Counted from the stretch's first letter, positions 1-9,690 are shown. The stretch is 39,987 nucleotides of DNA from Bremia lactucae (GCF_004359215.1 NC_090627.1:1193460-1233446); one strand, 5' to 3'. Made by a program: numbers and translations. The notes: generated by a model from the letters alone, not told the origin.

Positions 1-2
1 AC

Positions 3-1916
3 TTCGAATTTTTCGAAAATTTCAAACCGAATGATGAAAATCAAACATGTTCCAGTGATCGACATGCCACTCCGTTTAACAAGCAAGTTCGTGGTGCGAA
101 TCTCGGTGGTTGGCTCGTGCTTGAGCCATGGATCACTCCGACCCTTTTTTATCAATTTCTCAGTACGCAGGAACGCTATGGTGACAAAGCGCCTGAGAAG
201 ACTGCGATGGACATGTTTACATTTTGTACTGCTCTTGGGAAAAAGGAAGCGAATCGTCAACTCCGTATTCACTACGCAACGTGGGTCACCGAAGCCGATT
301 TGAAAGAAATGGCGGAAGCTGGTGTGAATTCGCTCCGTGTGCCAGTTGGGGACTGGATGTTTAATCCCTATGAGCCCTACATTGGATGCACGGAAGGTGC
401 GATCGACGCACTTGACCGTGTTGCTGACCTCGCCAACAAGTACAAGATCGACTTGTTGCTCGATATTCACGGTCTCGTGGGTTCTCAAAATGGATTTGAC
501 AATAGCGGCATGGCTTCGTCCGTCAAGTGGACGTCGATTGCCAGTACTCGTCCCGTTGGGACCACGACATTTGAACACTGGACAGTACGCTCGGCGGAAT
601 GGGCCGGTGAGTTCGATCCCGTCACGAATTCGTACAAATCAATCAATTACGAGCACTTGAATCATTCGCTACGAACCGTGGCAGCTATTGTCGATCGCTA
701 TGCCCACCATCCTGCAATAATTGGTCTCGAGCCAGTGAACGAGCCATGGGAACTCACACCCATTGATCTATTGAAAGAATACTATTGGAAATCGTACAAA
801 CGTGTCAAAGCCCGTGCACCGCATTGGAAATTTGTGCTTCACGATTCGTTTCGGTTTGGGGTGGCGTATTGGTCGCAATTTATGCGCGGGTGTCCGGATA
901 TTGCGCTTGATACGCACATTTATCAAGCATGGAACTCACCTGGTACGAGTACGGATTATTTCTCCAATGCTTGCCAGCAAAAGTACACGATTGCGGAGAT
1001 GGAGAATGCCATGATGCCAGTAATTGTGGGCGAATGGTCCCTTGGAACGGATAATTGTGCCATGTGGCTCAATGGGTTTAATGATAATTTGCCAGGCTTC
1101 CCGACGGTCCAATGTCAGACGACAAAGTGTCCGATTCAAAGCACTTATCTTGGTAACAATTTCCCAGGCACTCCGTTAGACACCACGAGGCCAATTCAAG
1201 GTCCGTACGGCACGGGACAATCTGGTCCGTCGTTTGGAGACTGTCCTATTACGAGTAACACGTCGTTTAATCAACAGACTGCCGACGACGAGCTTGTATT
1301 TACACGTAATTTGAATCTTAAAAAGCTCAATGCATTTGCCGTAGGTCACGGTTGGTACTTTTGGAATTTCAAGACGGAATTTGGTTCCCGCTGGAATTTC
1401 TTGGATCTTGTTCGAAAAGGAGCGTTTCCAAAGAATGTATCGAGTTACCACGCGGATGATAACGTCTTGACGGCTTGCGTGGATGAAGACGACGGTGCGT
1501 TTCTGTGCTCGGCAAAGCGTGGCGTAAGGCCATTGGAGCTTGAAAATGGCTTGGATTTTGCCTGTGGAGGCGACGATGGGAAAGTCGATTGTACAGATCT
1601 TCTCTCGCGCTTTCGTACGATTGAGGAGCGCTGTGATTGGGCATTTAATGAATATTGGCACGCGCATCGTGAAGGAGGAGCGACGTGTGATTTTGGGGGG
1701 GCCGCGCATTTAGTGGCCATACCAATCCTATTGAACGTCGAGCATCAAGTATCTTTCGCGTCCGTTTACAACGAGAAGATTCTCATTTGGACGCTCTTGG
1801 GCGTCGTTCTCGGCTTCAGTGGACTGGCTTTTGTCATGGCCATGGCGCGTCACAGGAGGCGAGAGGAGTACTCGCCATTGATTGGGCACATTATTGTCGC
1901 TGGTGTAGATGATTGA
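3..1916 (+). CDS. GH5 exo-1,3-beta-glucanase-like membrane-anchored enzyme, copy A (5' truncated by window)
   Basis: The reading frame is open from base 3 to the TGA at 1914-1916, giving about 637 residues. Alignment by eye with the complete copy at 28935-31010 shows that roughly 59 N-terminal residues, including the signal peptide, lie outside the window. The family hydrolyses beta-1,3-glucan from the non-reducing end (glucan 1,3-beta-glucosidase type). The GH5 acid/base is in the NEP motif (Glu codon at 741) and the nucleophile in VGEWS (Glu codon at 1032); both are present. A hydrophobic span after ILIWTLLGVV, then an Arg-rich stop-transfer and a YSPLIG tail, predict a single-pass anchor with the enzyme outside. 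At about 700 residues the family here is far longer than yeast exoglucanases of about 400-450, through a Cys-rich C-terminal extension. No frameshift is seen. Its 5' half is almost identical to the third copy while its C-terminus is not. Family and topology are well supported; exact substrate is inferred. Confidence 0.9.
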   Translation, partial: FEFFENFKPNDENQTCSSDRHATPFNKQVRGANLGGWLVLEPWITPTLFYQFLSTQERYGDKAPEKTAMDMFTFCTALGKKEANRQLRIHYATWVTEADLKEMAEAGVNSLRVPVGDWMFNPYEPYIGCTEGAIDALDRVADLANKYKIDLLLDIHGLVGSQNGFDNSGMASSVKWTSIASTRPVGTTTFEHWTVRSAEWAGEFDPVTNSYKSINYEHLNHSLRTVAAIVDRYAHHPAIIGLEPVNEPWELTPIDLLKEYYWKSYKRVKARAPHWKFVLHDSFRFGVAYWSQFMRGCPDIALDTHIYQAWNSPGTSTDYFSNACQQKYTIAEMENAMMPVIVGEWSLGTDNCAMWLNGFNDNLPGFPTVQCQTTKCPIQSTYLGNNFPGTPLDTTRPIQGPYGTGQSGPSFGDCPITSNTSFNQQTADDELVFTRNLNLKKLNAFAVGHGWYFWNFKTEFGSRWNFLDLVRKGAFPKNVSSYHADDNVLTACVDEDDGAFLCSAKRGVRPLELENGLDFACGGDDGKVDCTDLLSRFRTIEERCDWAFNEYWHAHREGGATCDFGGAAHLVAIPILLNVEHQVSFASVYNEKILIWTLLGVVLGFSGLAFVMAMARHRRREEYSPLIGHIIVAGVDD

Positions 1917-2558
1917 ATGACATACATGCAATATAGTAGGCTGGATACAAAAAGCTAGCTTTGAATTCTTATATATAGCCGTGTAATGAAACCATTTGCT
2001 GAGATGCTTGTTGTTTTATAATCTTGATGCATTGCTCGAGCTGTAAATGCAATTGTTTGGTATGGCTTTTATAGATGTGACTTCTATTGCCAAGGCTACT
2101 ATGAGGCACGTAGGTCGGAGAATACCGATGCCTTCCCCATCGACCGATAAAGCAAGTGTCTTTCATTGACAAATATATCAAATTTTGTGAAATTAGCTCC
2201 AGCAGAGTTGCAGATAGAATCTACCCATGGTACGACCACAACATCAGCTGCTCGTGACCTAATGACGCTTCTATATCAATCGTATTTTGTCATCCCGTCC
2301 TATAAGATCCGGTCAGCCTCCTTTTTCCATATAGTAGTAGCCAATCAAAAGCAATCAAACGTCGAGAAGATCGCAACACCGCAAGCCATGTGTAATTTTC
2401 AACTCTTTGTTGACATTATCCGACTCTCATTCGAGCACGAATTGGCTACTTTTGTAATTAATACCTCGGATCTTTAGAAAGAGACAAAGCCTTCCCACTC
2501 GCACTTCCGCATTCGCTTCATAGTGCGCACTGGTCGGCAACTTCAACCAAAAGGAAAC
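1917..2558. other. Intergenic spacer between GH5 copies A and B
   Basis: No convincing coding frame is seen. The stretch holds the 3' end of copy A and the upstream region of copy B. Short open frames here have no family resemblance. The only candidate signal is an Inr-like stretch just upstream of the next gene. Confidence 0.6.
2500..2520 (+). promoter_or_regulatory. Possible oomycete Inr/FPR-like core promoter of GH5 copy B
   Basis: The stretch GCACTTCCGCATTC resembles the oomycete core TCAYTYY-N-CAWTTT, with extra spacing and mismatches, about 40-60 nt before the ATG at 2559. It is weaker than the match in front of the third GH5 copy and could be chance. Confidence 0.3.
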
Positions 2559-4781
2559 ATGATGTGCGGAATGCGCTTAAAGTCCGCAGCTGCGCTATGC
2601 ACGCTCACGTTAATGGGGCTGCAACCAAGCAGCGTCGCTGAAGATCCCGTCAAGCCTGCGATTGTCGCCCCAGCGGGAAACTCACACAACAGCCTTCCGG
2701 CTGCTGGCACGCCCGCTACCACGACGCCTGCGGAAAAGGCATCGACTGTCCCAGCACCTGATCTTGGCCCGCACGATACGCCCGAGCAACCAGACTATGA
2801 ATGGTACTGGAAGCACGGCGAGGCCTCCATGTTTGGACAGGATAGTGGCGTGTTTACGACCTTTAAGCCAAATGACACGGACCAGACGTGCTCGTTGGAC
2901 ACGCACGCCACGCCGTTCAACCGGCAAGTTCGCGGTGTGAACTTAGGTGGCTGGCTCGTGCTAGAGCCGTGGATCACACCCACGCTGTTTTACCAGTTTC
3001 TCAACACGCAGCAGAGATTTGGTGACAAGGCCCCCGAGAAGACTGCGATGGACATGTACACGTTCTGTACGGCTCTGGGCAAGGAGGAAGCGAATCGCCA
3101 GCTACGTATTCATTACGATGCCTGGGTCACTGAAAACGACATCGCGGAGCTCGCGGCGGCAGGGATCAATTCGATGCGTGTACCGGTCGGAGACTGGATA
3201 TTCAATCCGTACGAGCCATTTGCTGGCTGTACCGATGGTGCCGTGGAAGCACTAGATCGCGTGGCAGAGTTAGCCCTGAAGTATAATCTAGAGATTCTAT
3301 TGGACGTTCATGGCCTAATCGGCTCACAAAATGGCTTTGACAACAGTGGTAGATCTTCTTCTGTCAAGTGGACATCAGTTGCCAGTACGCAACCAGTAGG
3401 AACGACGACGTTCGAGCACTGGCCTATCCGACAGGCTGAATGGGCTGGCACGTTTGATGTCGAGAAGCACAACTACTCGAGTATTAACTACTCAAATCTC
3501 AACCACTCCATTGTAGCTATCGAAGCCATTATCAATCGCTACAAGGGCCACAAAGCGATAATGGGGCTTGAGCCTGTGAACGAACCGTGGGAGCTTACAC
3601 CAATTACCGTCTTGAAAGAATACTATTGGAAGTCGTACAAGCGAGTCAAGGCTCTTGCCCCGGCATGGAAATTTGTGATCCATGACTCATTCCGCTTTGG
3701 AATTTCGTTTTGGGCCGATTTTCTCAAGGGGTGCCCCGATATCGCTTTAGATACCCACATCTATCAGGCGTGGAACTCACCTGGAACTATTGCCGACTTC
3801 TTTTCCAACGCGTGCCAGCAGAAGTACGTCATTAGTGATATGGAGAATGCCTTGATGCCTGTAATCGTCGGAGAGTGGTCAATTGGCACTGATAATTGCG
3901 CCATGTGGCTCAATGGATTCAATGACAACTTACCAGGCTTTCCAAAGGTGGCTTGCCACTTAGTGGATTGTCCGATTAATAGTACGTACCTTGGCAAGGG
4001 ATTCCCGGGCACTCCTCTCGACAAGACAAGGCCAATTCAAGGGCCATACGGTACAGGCGTGTCTGGTCCGTCCTTTGGCAAATGTCCTGTAACAAGCCAA
4101 TCTTCCTTTGGCCAAAAAGACGATGCTGCCTTGACGAGACAACTTACCTTGAAGAAGCTTAACGGATTTGCAAATGGCCACGGATGGTACTTTTGGAACT
4201 TTAAGACTGAATTTGCCACAAAGTGGAGCTTTTTGGATCTTGTGCGTCTTGGGGCATTTCCGAAAAACGTATCGGACTATCACGAGAGCGACGGTGTCGG
4301 GAAAGCGTGCTTAAAGGAAGATCAAGGTGATTTCGTCTGCCGTGCCAAGCGTGGTGTCAAAGAGTTTGAGCTCAAAGATGGCCTTGCGTTTGCTTGCAAC
4401 TTTCCAGACATTGACTGCACTGGCATTAAAAAGCGTTTCCCGACGCTGCAAGAGCAGTGCGATTGGGTGTTTAACAAGTACTGGCATCTGAAACGTGAGA
4501 ATGGTGCCACTTGCGATTTCGGTGGCGCTGCTCATTTGCTGAGTGTACCCGGTAGTGCTCCAGCAAAGTTCCCTGCGGTTACACCTGTTTCGATCGATGG
4601 ACCAATGAAGAAAGCAAAATCAAGCCACTTGTTCGCGTCCATGACCAAGTGGGGCGCTGGGGCCTCCGTGGGCTTTATTGCCCTCGCTCTCACAGCCGTT
4701 GCTGCTTCCGTCTTTGCCATTGTGCGCTGGCGCCAGAATCGCACGCGCCGTCAGTATTCACCGATTGCCGACCAAATTTGA
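2559..4781 (+). CDS. GH5 exo-1,3-beta-glucanase-like membrane-anchored enzyme, copy B (complete)
   Basis: This is a complete frame of 740 residues. The open frame extends upstream to a GTG at 2523, but the first ATG is at 2559 and is followed at once by a hydrophobic signal peptide (about residues 1-26). A Pro/Ala/Thr-rich linker follows (about 30-75), then the GH5 catalytic domain with acid/base Glu342 in NEP and nucleophile Glu439 in VGEWS. A Cys-rich segment precedes a transmembrane span near residues 695-722 and a basic cytosolic tail ending in YSPIADQI. The layout predicts a plasma-membrane or wall-facing beta-1,3-glucan hydrolase. It lies head-to-tail 642 bp after copy A (ATG to preceding stop) but is clearly more diverged from copies A and C than those are from each other, and it alone has the long Pro/Thr linker. 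It looks intact and functional. Confidence 0.92.
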   Translation: MMCGMRLKSAAALCTLTLMGLQPSSVAEDPVKPAIVAPAGNSHNSLPAAGTPATTTPAEKASTVPAPDLGPHDTPEQPDYEWYWKHGEASMFGQDSGVFTTFKPNDTDQTCSLDTHATPFNRQVRGVNLGGWLVLEPWITPTLFYQFLNTQQRFGDKAPEKTAMDMYTFCTALGKEEANRQLRIHYDAWVTENDIAELAAAGINSMRVPVGDWIFNPYEPFAGCTDGAVEALDRVAELALKYNLEILLDVHGLIGSQNGFDNSGRSSSVKWTSVASTQPVGTTTFEHWPIRQAEWAGTFDVEKHNYSSINYSNLNHSIVAIEAIINRYKGHKAIMGLEPVNEPWELTPITVLKEYYWKSYKRVKALAPAWKFVIHDSFRFGISFWADFLKGCPDIALDTHIYQAWNSPGTIADFFSNACQQKYVISDMENALMPVIVGEWSIGTDNCAMWLNGFNDNLPGFPKVACHLVDCPINSTYLGKGFPGTPLDKTRPIQGPYGTGVSGPSFGKCPVTSQSSFGQKDDAALTRQLTLKKLNGFANGHGWYFWNFKTEFATKWSFLDLVRLGAFPKNVSDYHESDGVGKACLKEDQGDFVCRAKRGVKEFELKDGLAFACNFPDIDCTGIKKRFPTLQEQCDWVFNKYWHLKRENGATCDFGGAAHLLSVPGSAPAKFPAVTPVSIDGPMKKAKSSHLFASMTKWGAGASVGFIALALTAVAASVFAIVRWRQNRTRRQYSPIADQI

Positions 4782-5266
4782 AGTAAATCCTTTTGAAAAA
4801 GGAAGAAAGAATGCCGTTGCCACTTTTAAGAGAATGAAGCATTGCGATTTAATGCGAAATTGAATAAGACTGTTCATTTTGAAATTTCAGCTTAGATTGG
4901 TTCAATTGGTGAATGAAGCAACGAATCAGCTAACCGTTGTTTAGCCTTTCTTCCAGTGTTGATTATATAATTATTTTTGAATGCATGCAATCTAATTAAA
5001 TAAATTGCTTACAAAATTGCGTTTTTGAAAGACATCTGAATTTTAAATTTTAAATCTTGTGCAAATGTAATGAAGGGTTTTCTGTATCATTATTTTAGAA
5101 TTTAATTTATTCGTAAAATACATGACAAAAAATGGAACAATCGTGCAAATTGAAAGATTTGCTTGCATAGTAATTAATTGTGGTCAAAATTGTAAAACCA
5201 AAAGTGAGTATATTGATTGGGTGTGTTATTTCTGAGTGAATTGATCTTACGCTCATTAATTCCTAA
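4782..5266. other. AT-rich gene-free spacer
   Basis: This is the 3' flank of GH5 copy B followed by AT-rich sequence. I see no open frame with family resemblance, no RNA gene and no clear repeat. It marks the edge of the transposon block. Confidence 0.55.
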
Positions 5267-5402
5267 GCTTTCTTGTTCTTGGATCATGTATACCCACTAC
5301 ACGGGATGCCCGAGTCCATAGTATCGGACCGGGATCCATGTTTACGTCAGGTTTTTGGCGACATGTGTTTGAGCTGCTAGGTAGCAAGTATAACGTTGCT
5401 TG
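5267..5402 (+). pseudogene. Ty3/gypsy integrase core fragment
   Basis: A short frame reads FLDHVY, then HGMPESIVSDRDP, which is the second-Asp region of the DDE integrase core of gypsy-type polyproteins (usual form: GMPxxIVSDRDPxF). After DP the frame shifts; in the shifted frame a TSGFWRHVFELLGSKYN-like continuation can be read. An in-frame TAA lies just upstream. The fragment ends exactly where the hAT element begins, so the hAT seems to have inserted into this relic. Confidence 0.6.
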
Positions 5403-5419
5403 TAGGTACGGGGCATGAA
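5403..5419 (+). repeat. Left terminal inverted repeat of the hAT element
   Basis: It pairs with 7740-7757 with one gap and two mismatches. The subterminal stretch 5420-5600 carries several GGCATGCCCC or ACATGCCCC copies in both orientations. Confidence 0.7.
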
Positions 5420-5595
5420 GGCACGGGCATGCTCAAAAGGCATGCCCCTTGCCATATTTCGTGGCCTTTTTAAGGGGGTACAAACTATAGACATGCCCCT
5501 TTCAACATTAAGTTGCACTGTTTAAGGGGGCACAAAGAATTTATAAAGCCTGGCTTCATTTATCTCCCCTTCCGCTCATTGCTCCTGCCTGCAAC

Positions 5596-7535
5596 ATGCC
5601 CCTCCTACCTCCTCCAGATGGCTTTGCTGCCCCTCTCCCCACCCAAGGTGCACGTTGGGCAATTTTTTCCCGGTCTACCAACAAGAGCTGTGGTAACTGC
5701 TACAGTGCTAAGTGTGGCTACTGCACCAGTGCAGTAGAGGGAAAACCATGGAAACTTCATCAGCATGTTTTACGTTGCGAGAACTGCTTTATTGCAGACA
5801 GAAGCTTTTATCTGCAGGAAGTAGCTAAGGAAACCACCACCGCCATCCAACGGAAACGCCGCTGCCACTCGGATGTGGTAGATTCTGATGAGAGCGATGC
5901 TAATTGGAAAAGCACCTCAGATGTTGGCCCATCTTCTGCGAGTCGCGTATCCAGTTCAACAACGGAAGGTGCCAATGCACAACATCGTCGTATACAACAG
6001 AGTGTTGCCAGCTGGGTTGTCAAGCCACTGTCCAGGCAAAAGCTGAGGAGTTACATCCGGTTTTCCTCCAAGCAATTATCTATGGCAATTTTCCGTTTAG
6101 TTTTGCCGACAACATTTATGTGAAAAAGTTTATAAAAACGTTTTTTTCAGGCTATTGCCCGCCGAGCAGTGAAATGCTACGACATCGTCTTCTGACGGAG
6201 ATGTTTTCAAAGCACCTTCAGTATAAGCTGGCATTCCTTCCAACTTATAAAAATTTCTCCGTTTGCCTAGATGGATGGATGGACGTATCCGAGAATTCTG
6301 TCTATGCATTGATGCTATTGAAAAAGGAGGAAGAGCACGTGTTGAAGATTGCAGACCTCTCTGGTCACCGTCATACAGCCTTGGTCTTAAGGAACAACTG
6401 GTGTTGGCAGTTCTGAAAAACGGCGGTCCGACGCAATCAGCAATCGCATGTGTATCCGGCAACCCTCGTGCAATGATAAAGATGCGTAATGATATACAGG
6501 ACGAGTTTCCCAATATTATATCTATTCGCTGCTGTTTGCATGCCTTCAATCTCCTTGGAAAGACAAAGCAGGATTTGCAGCTGTTATTTCAGTTTGTCGA
6601 GTAATCCAAAAGTTGGTTAGTTTCTTCACGTCGTCCCATATATGGAAAAACACGCTGCAGAGATGGCAGAAGGCGGAACGTATCACCCCGCTTCCTGAGC
6701 ACCTTTTGCGAAACTCGAGGGTATTCTCTTGCCCAGGTATGCCTTGGTGGAACAACATTTGAAAAGAATTTTTGATATTGCTTAAAACAAAGCAGCAAAA
6801 TTGAATATTCTCTAATCAATAATTCAGAAATACGAAACGCCATCATGAATCGTCATCATTTTGCAAGTAATGACAGCCTCATCAAAGTTATTAAGCCAGT
6901 CATTGATGCAAGCCTTGAAGCTCGAAGCTGTAGTCGATCGGATGTTTTAAAAGAATTTTTCCACATCCACCACACAATATCTAAAATGGATGTGGGGATT
7001 ATTGGATTCAAGGAGCCGTACTTGCTGCATTTGGAAGGCGAGTGAAAGAGTTTGCTGATCCAATTTATTTTGTCAGCCTTTTCCTCAATCCTACTTTCAA
7101 AGAGGTGGCCATTTCCAGAAAATTGTATGAGGACAGCCTAATAAGAGCTTGTTTGTAACTGGTCAAGAAGTGGATATTTTAATATGCTTGGGCAGCTTCG
7201 CAATGAACTACAATGGGAGGCTGGGAGAAAGAAGAAGGTCAAAGACCGAAAAGGAAAAATTATACCTACCACTGAAATTGAATGTTCTTCAATGGGAAGT
7301 TTTGAAGATGATAAAACTGAGATAGATAACGATCAAGAAACTTCCACTGAGCCATTATGGGAGGAGCTTGAGGAAGTCAATTTTGAGCTTGATAAGGTAT
7401 CTGTGATGGAAGAATACTTTGTTTTTAAATATTAGTGACCTAGATGCGGGAAATGGTGCTGAAAACAACCCTATAGCTAGTAGTAGCATAGGAGAAGATT
7501 TTAGCATTGATGATATCATGAATGGTTTACGTTGA
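5596..7535 (+). pseudogene. hAT transposase pseudogene (BED-like finger plus DUF659-type core)
   Basis: Starting at the ATG at 5596, the N-terminal frame carries a Cys/His cluster (CGNC, CGYC, then HQHVLRCENC) that resembles a BED-type zinc finger. It then runs through SVASWVVKPLS. The homologous reading moves to a second frame near 6045 (SFADNIYVKKF, then LDGWMDVSENSVYALML, the DUF659 signature). A third frame near 6400-6600 carries LKNGGPTQSA and then SIRCCLHAFNLL, the conserved CxxHxxNL-like block. Further pieces read PGMPWWNN near 6735 and DPIYFVSLFLNPTFKEVAIS near 7050-7120. An acidic tail ends in DDIMNGLR. At least four frame changes and several stops mean no active product. Each fragment retains the family order, so the pseudogene is fairly young. 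Confidence 0.75.
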
Positions 7536-7739
7536 TTTTACATTATTGATGTCAATTATTGATAACTGTGAAGCACATAATAAAGGTTTTATGATAGTTA
7601 TATCTCATCTGATGCACTACATCTATGCTAGTAGAATTAATATATTAAATTGAATTAGCTGTATTGGTTACTAATTAATGTAGGGCACGCAAAGAGGCAT
7701 ACTCTAGGGAAGAAGGCATGCCCCAAGGGCATGCCTTTT

Positions 7740-7757
7740 TTCGTGCCCTGTACCCTA
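7740..7757 (-). repeat. Right terminal inverted repeat of the hAT element
   Basis: The minus-strand reading TAGGGTACAGGGCACGAA matches the left end. A second TAGGGCACG copy starts at 7681 in the opposite orientation, so the right end is itself palindromic. Confidence 0.7.
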
Positions 7758-7887
7758 GTTGCTGTCCATTCGATTCTATCGAACATTGGTTTGTATCCAC
7801 GTAAATTGCTTCTGCTGTGTGTATATGGCAGGATAGCATACCCTTAATTAACCCCAAACATTAGCTCCCTTGAGGCTAAATTTTCCG

Positions 7888-7949
7888 GACATTGACGGGG
7901 TTTCAACCCGTGATGTTTCGATTAGTCTTACAGACTTAGCCACAATGTG
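7888..7949 (-). pseudogene. tRNA-like relic (possible SINE head)
   Basis: Read on the minus strand, the 7-nt arm CACATTG pairs with CAATGTC at the far end in six of seven positions. Next comes an A-box-like TGGCTAAGTCTG and a B-box-like GGTTGAAACCC inside a perfect T-arm (ACGGG/CCCGT). Total length is 62 nt, about ten short of a tRNA: the anticodon arm is missing or collapsed. A decayed tRNA (perhaps Leu or Ser type) or the 5' head of a tRNA-derived SINE fits. I cannot tell these apart without other copies. Confidence 0.5.
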
Positions 7950-7957
7950 GCTCGTCT

Positions 7958-8660
7958 AACGGTGAGGACTCGAGGACACGCGGGTGCGGAAATGGGACGC
8001 GCCGGACTGGAGGACGAAGATGATACAGATGCTAAAGAAGACGAAGAAACGCCACCGGCACCAAAAGTTGGGAAGAAGACGAGGGCAGATTGTGCACGAG
8101 CCTTGCGGGAAAGCACGGGCAGCACTCAAAAGTAGTAAACGGCCGTACAGTCAACTGGAGGGGCATTGGAAAAACCACTCGCCCCAAGAGCGGCGAGGAG
8201 AGTTTTGACACGAGTGACATGATAGAAGCTTCCGGTCGAACTATTTCGTGACCGATGAGAGCAATGCGGCGAGGAAATTTAACTACCGGCTCCTCGGAAG
8301 AAGACTCATGGACGCTGTAAAATAACGCTAAAGGAGAACGGATTGTGGAGTGTGTGTGATCGAGTTTTTAAGTGGATCTTAGTCGTGCTTTAGATGCGGT
8401 CCGGCCGTGTACGAGAGATAATCGGAGGATCCTGATTGATCACGTCAGGCATGTGGAAGAAGCTTGCGAAGTCGAAGAATATTTCGCCCGGAGAGGGCTC
8501 GGTATGCAGAAGGTCTCCGCGACAGGTGAAGGAGTCGAGCCCCAGGACATGCACCGGAAAACCGAAGAGAATTTGTTTTGAGGGACGGAGAAGAAAACGT
8601 ACTGGCTCTCTATGAGATAGAGTTGGAAACAGGACACGCGACATCCAACAACATACAATG
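7958..8660. other. Unassigned GC-richer stretch
   Basis: Several overlapping short open frames are present (for example 7947-8135, acidic, and 8372-8581 with a charged sequence around HVEEACEVEEYFARRG). None matches a family I recognise. The base composition is richer in GC than the flanks. It may be the leader or gag part of another decayed element. Confidence 0.35.
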
Positions 8661-8744
8661 AAGGCGTCCTGTCTTAAAGTAACAGTACCAAATAGAAACT
8701 ATTTGATGGAATCTGCCGGCGACATCCATAAAACGATATCTTGA

Positions 8745-9118
8745 ACACAGCGCAGAATGATAAGAGAGATTAATAATTAAAGCTAAAAGTAGAAATTTCC
8801 TAGAACTTTCCACTTCTTCCAGTTGGGCATGAGACGCGGTGCAATAGTTGATCATGCGGGCATGCCATATGAGACGCGATGCAACAGTTGAATCTTATCA
8901 CTCCTTCTTAACTTGCACTTTCATTATCCTGCTTGCTTTTCTCAATTGTATTGAATGCAGCGTTGGCAGCGTCTTATTAAAAAAAAAAACTAACTCGTCT
9001 TTAGTGTCAATATACTTTACGTGATTTTCCAGCCTTATGTGGTCACGCACAAAATGCGCTCTTAGGTCAATATGTTTGGCTCGTGGTGTGTTCTCTTAAT
9101 GTGAAGTCATTGCAAGTA
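8745..9118 (-). pseudogene. 3' end of a Ty1/copia element (RNase H C-terminus and LTR part), inverted copy
   Basis: On the minus strand the stretch near 9000-9110 reads RAKHIDLRAHFVRDHI and then DTKDEL, the conserved C-terminal end of copia RNase H. Further along the minus strand come sequences with two copies of a 19-nt unit ending AGACGCGRTGCAAYAGTTG in the + orientation (8832-8850 and 8872-8890). The whole block is an inverted copy of 11160-11545. Confidence 0.65.
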
Positions 9119-9177
9119 ATAACGATATAAATACCGTATAAAATCCAGCAATACTTGGTCAAGAAGTAACTGCGTAG

Positions 9178-9690
9178 AATCGCATGGCACGTTTAATAAT
9201 ACACGACGCTATCGCGAGTTAATTAGATCACTTTTATAAATTGCAAACATAACGAGGCTTGACGTTAGCATGATTGTATCCACACTTTCGCAATATGTTG
9301 CCCACGGAATATGCATTGGGGGGGCAGTTTTGCACAAATTTAATAATCTCAAAGGTACTAAACATTATGTCTTCGGTTTCAATCAAGTCTAAGCAAGCGA
9401 ATTTGTATAACAGCCTATACCGATGCAAATCGGGGCGGTGCTAAACAAACACGTCACTCAAAATCTGGCGTATTGTTGCTGCTTGCTGGAGGACGGTTGT
9501 TCTTAAAAGCAAATGGCATAACTCAATTGCATTATCTTCTGCAGCAGCAGAATATATGGCGCTTGCTTTAGCGACGCAAGAAGTGCTGTGGCTTCGGTGT
9601 TTACTTATTGAGATGAAAATGAAAGTAAGAAGTAGTACAACGATACTCATGGATAATAAGTCTGAAATACGGTGGTCGTGGCTTTGAGAC
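9178..9690 (+). pseudogene. Copia RNase H fragment (first direct copy)
   Basis: The + strand encodes, with breaks, the copia RNase H block. The clearest part is LSSAAAEYMALALATQEVLWLR near 9525-9605, followed by MDNKSEI. It ends abruptly by joining a gag zinc-knuckle-region sequence near 9672. The segment is repeated in the same orientation at 10669-11155. Confidence 0.65.

Larger units (their letters stand above)
5403..7757 (+). mobile_element. hAT-superfamily DNA transposon, decayed, 2355 bp
   Basis: The ends form imperfect terminal inverted repeats. The left starts TAGGTACGGGGCATGAA (5403-5419). The right, read on the minus strand from 7757, starts TAGGGTACAGGGCACGAA. TAGGG-type termini fit hAT elements. 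They are flanked by a degenerate 8-bp target duplication, GTTGCTTG (5395-5402) and GTTGCTGT (7758-7765), agreeing in the first six bases; hAT elements make 8-bp duplications. Between the ends lies a broken transposase of the DUF659/hAT type. Both subterminal regions carry repeated GGCATGCCCC-like motifs, as expected for transposase-binding sites. The element is dead: the coding part carries several frameshifts and stops. Confidence 0.8.

Noticed and set aside
1176..1709. A 177-codon minus-strand frame under GH5 copy A
   Set aside because: Shadow frame of a clear GH5 gene; the same shadow recurs in copy B (3960-4283), as expected from shared sense-strand codons.
2523..2558. GTG as an upstream start for GH5 copy B, and the similar upstream GTG/TTG starts of copy C, the orphan gene and the phosphopantetheinyl transferase
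   Set aside because: Eukaryotic genes start at ATG; in each case an ATG follows shortly and directly precedes a signal peptide, anchor or aligned family start.
7947..8135. Acidic 62-codon frame as a small gene
   Set aside because: Overlapping frames on both strands are equally open in this GC-rich stretch and nothing in them matches a family.
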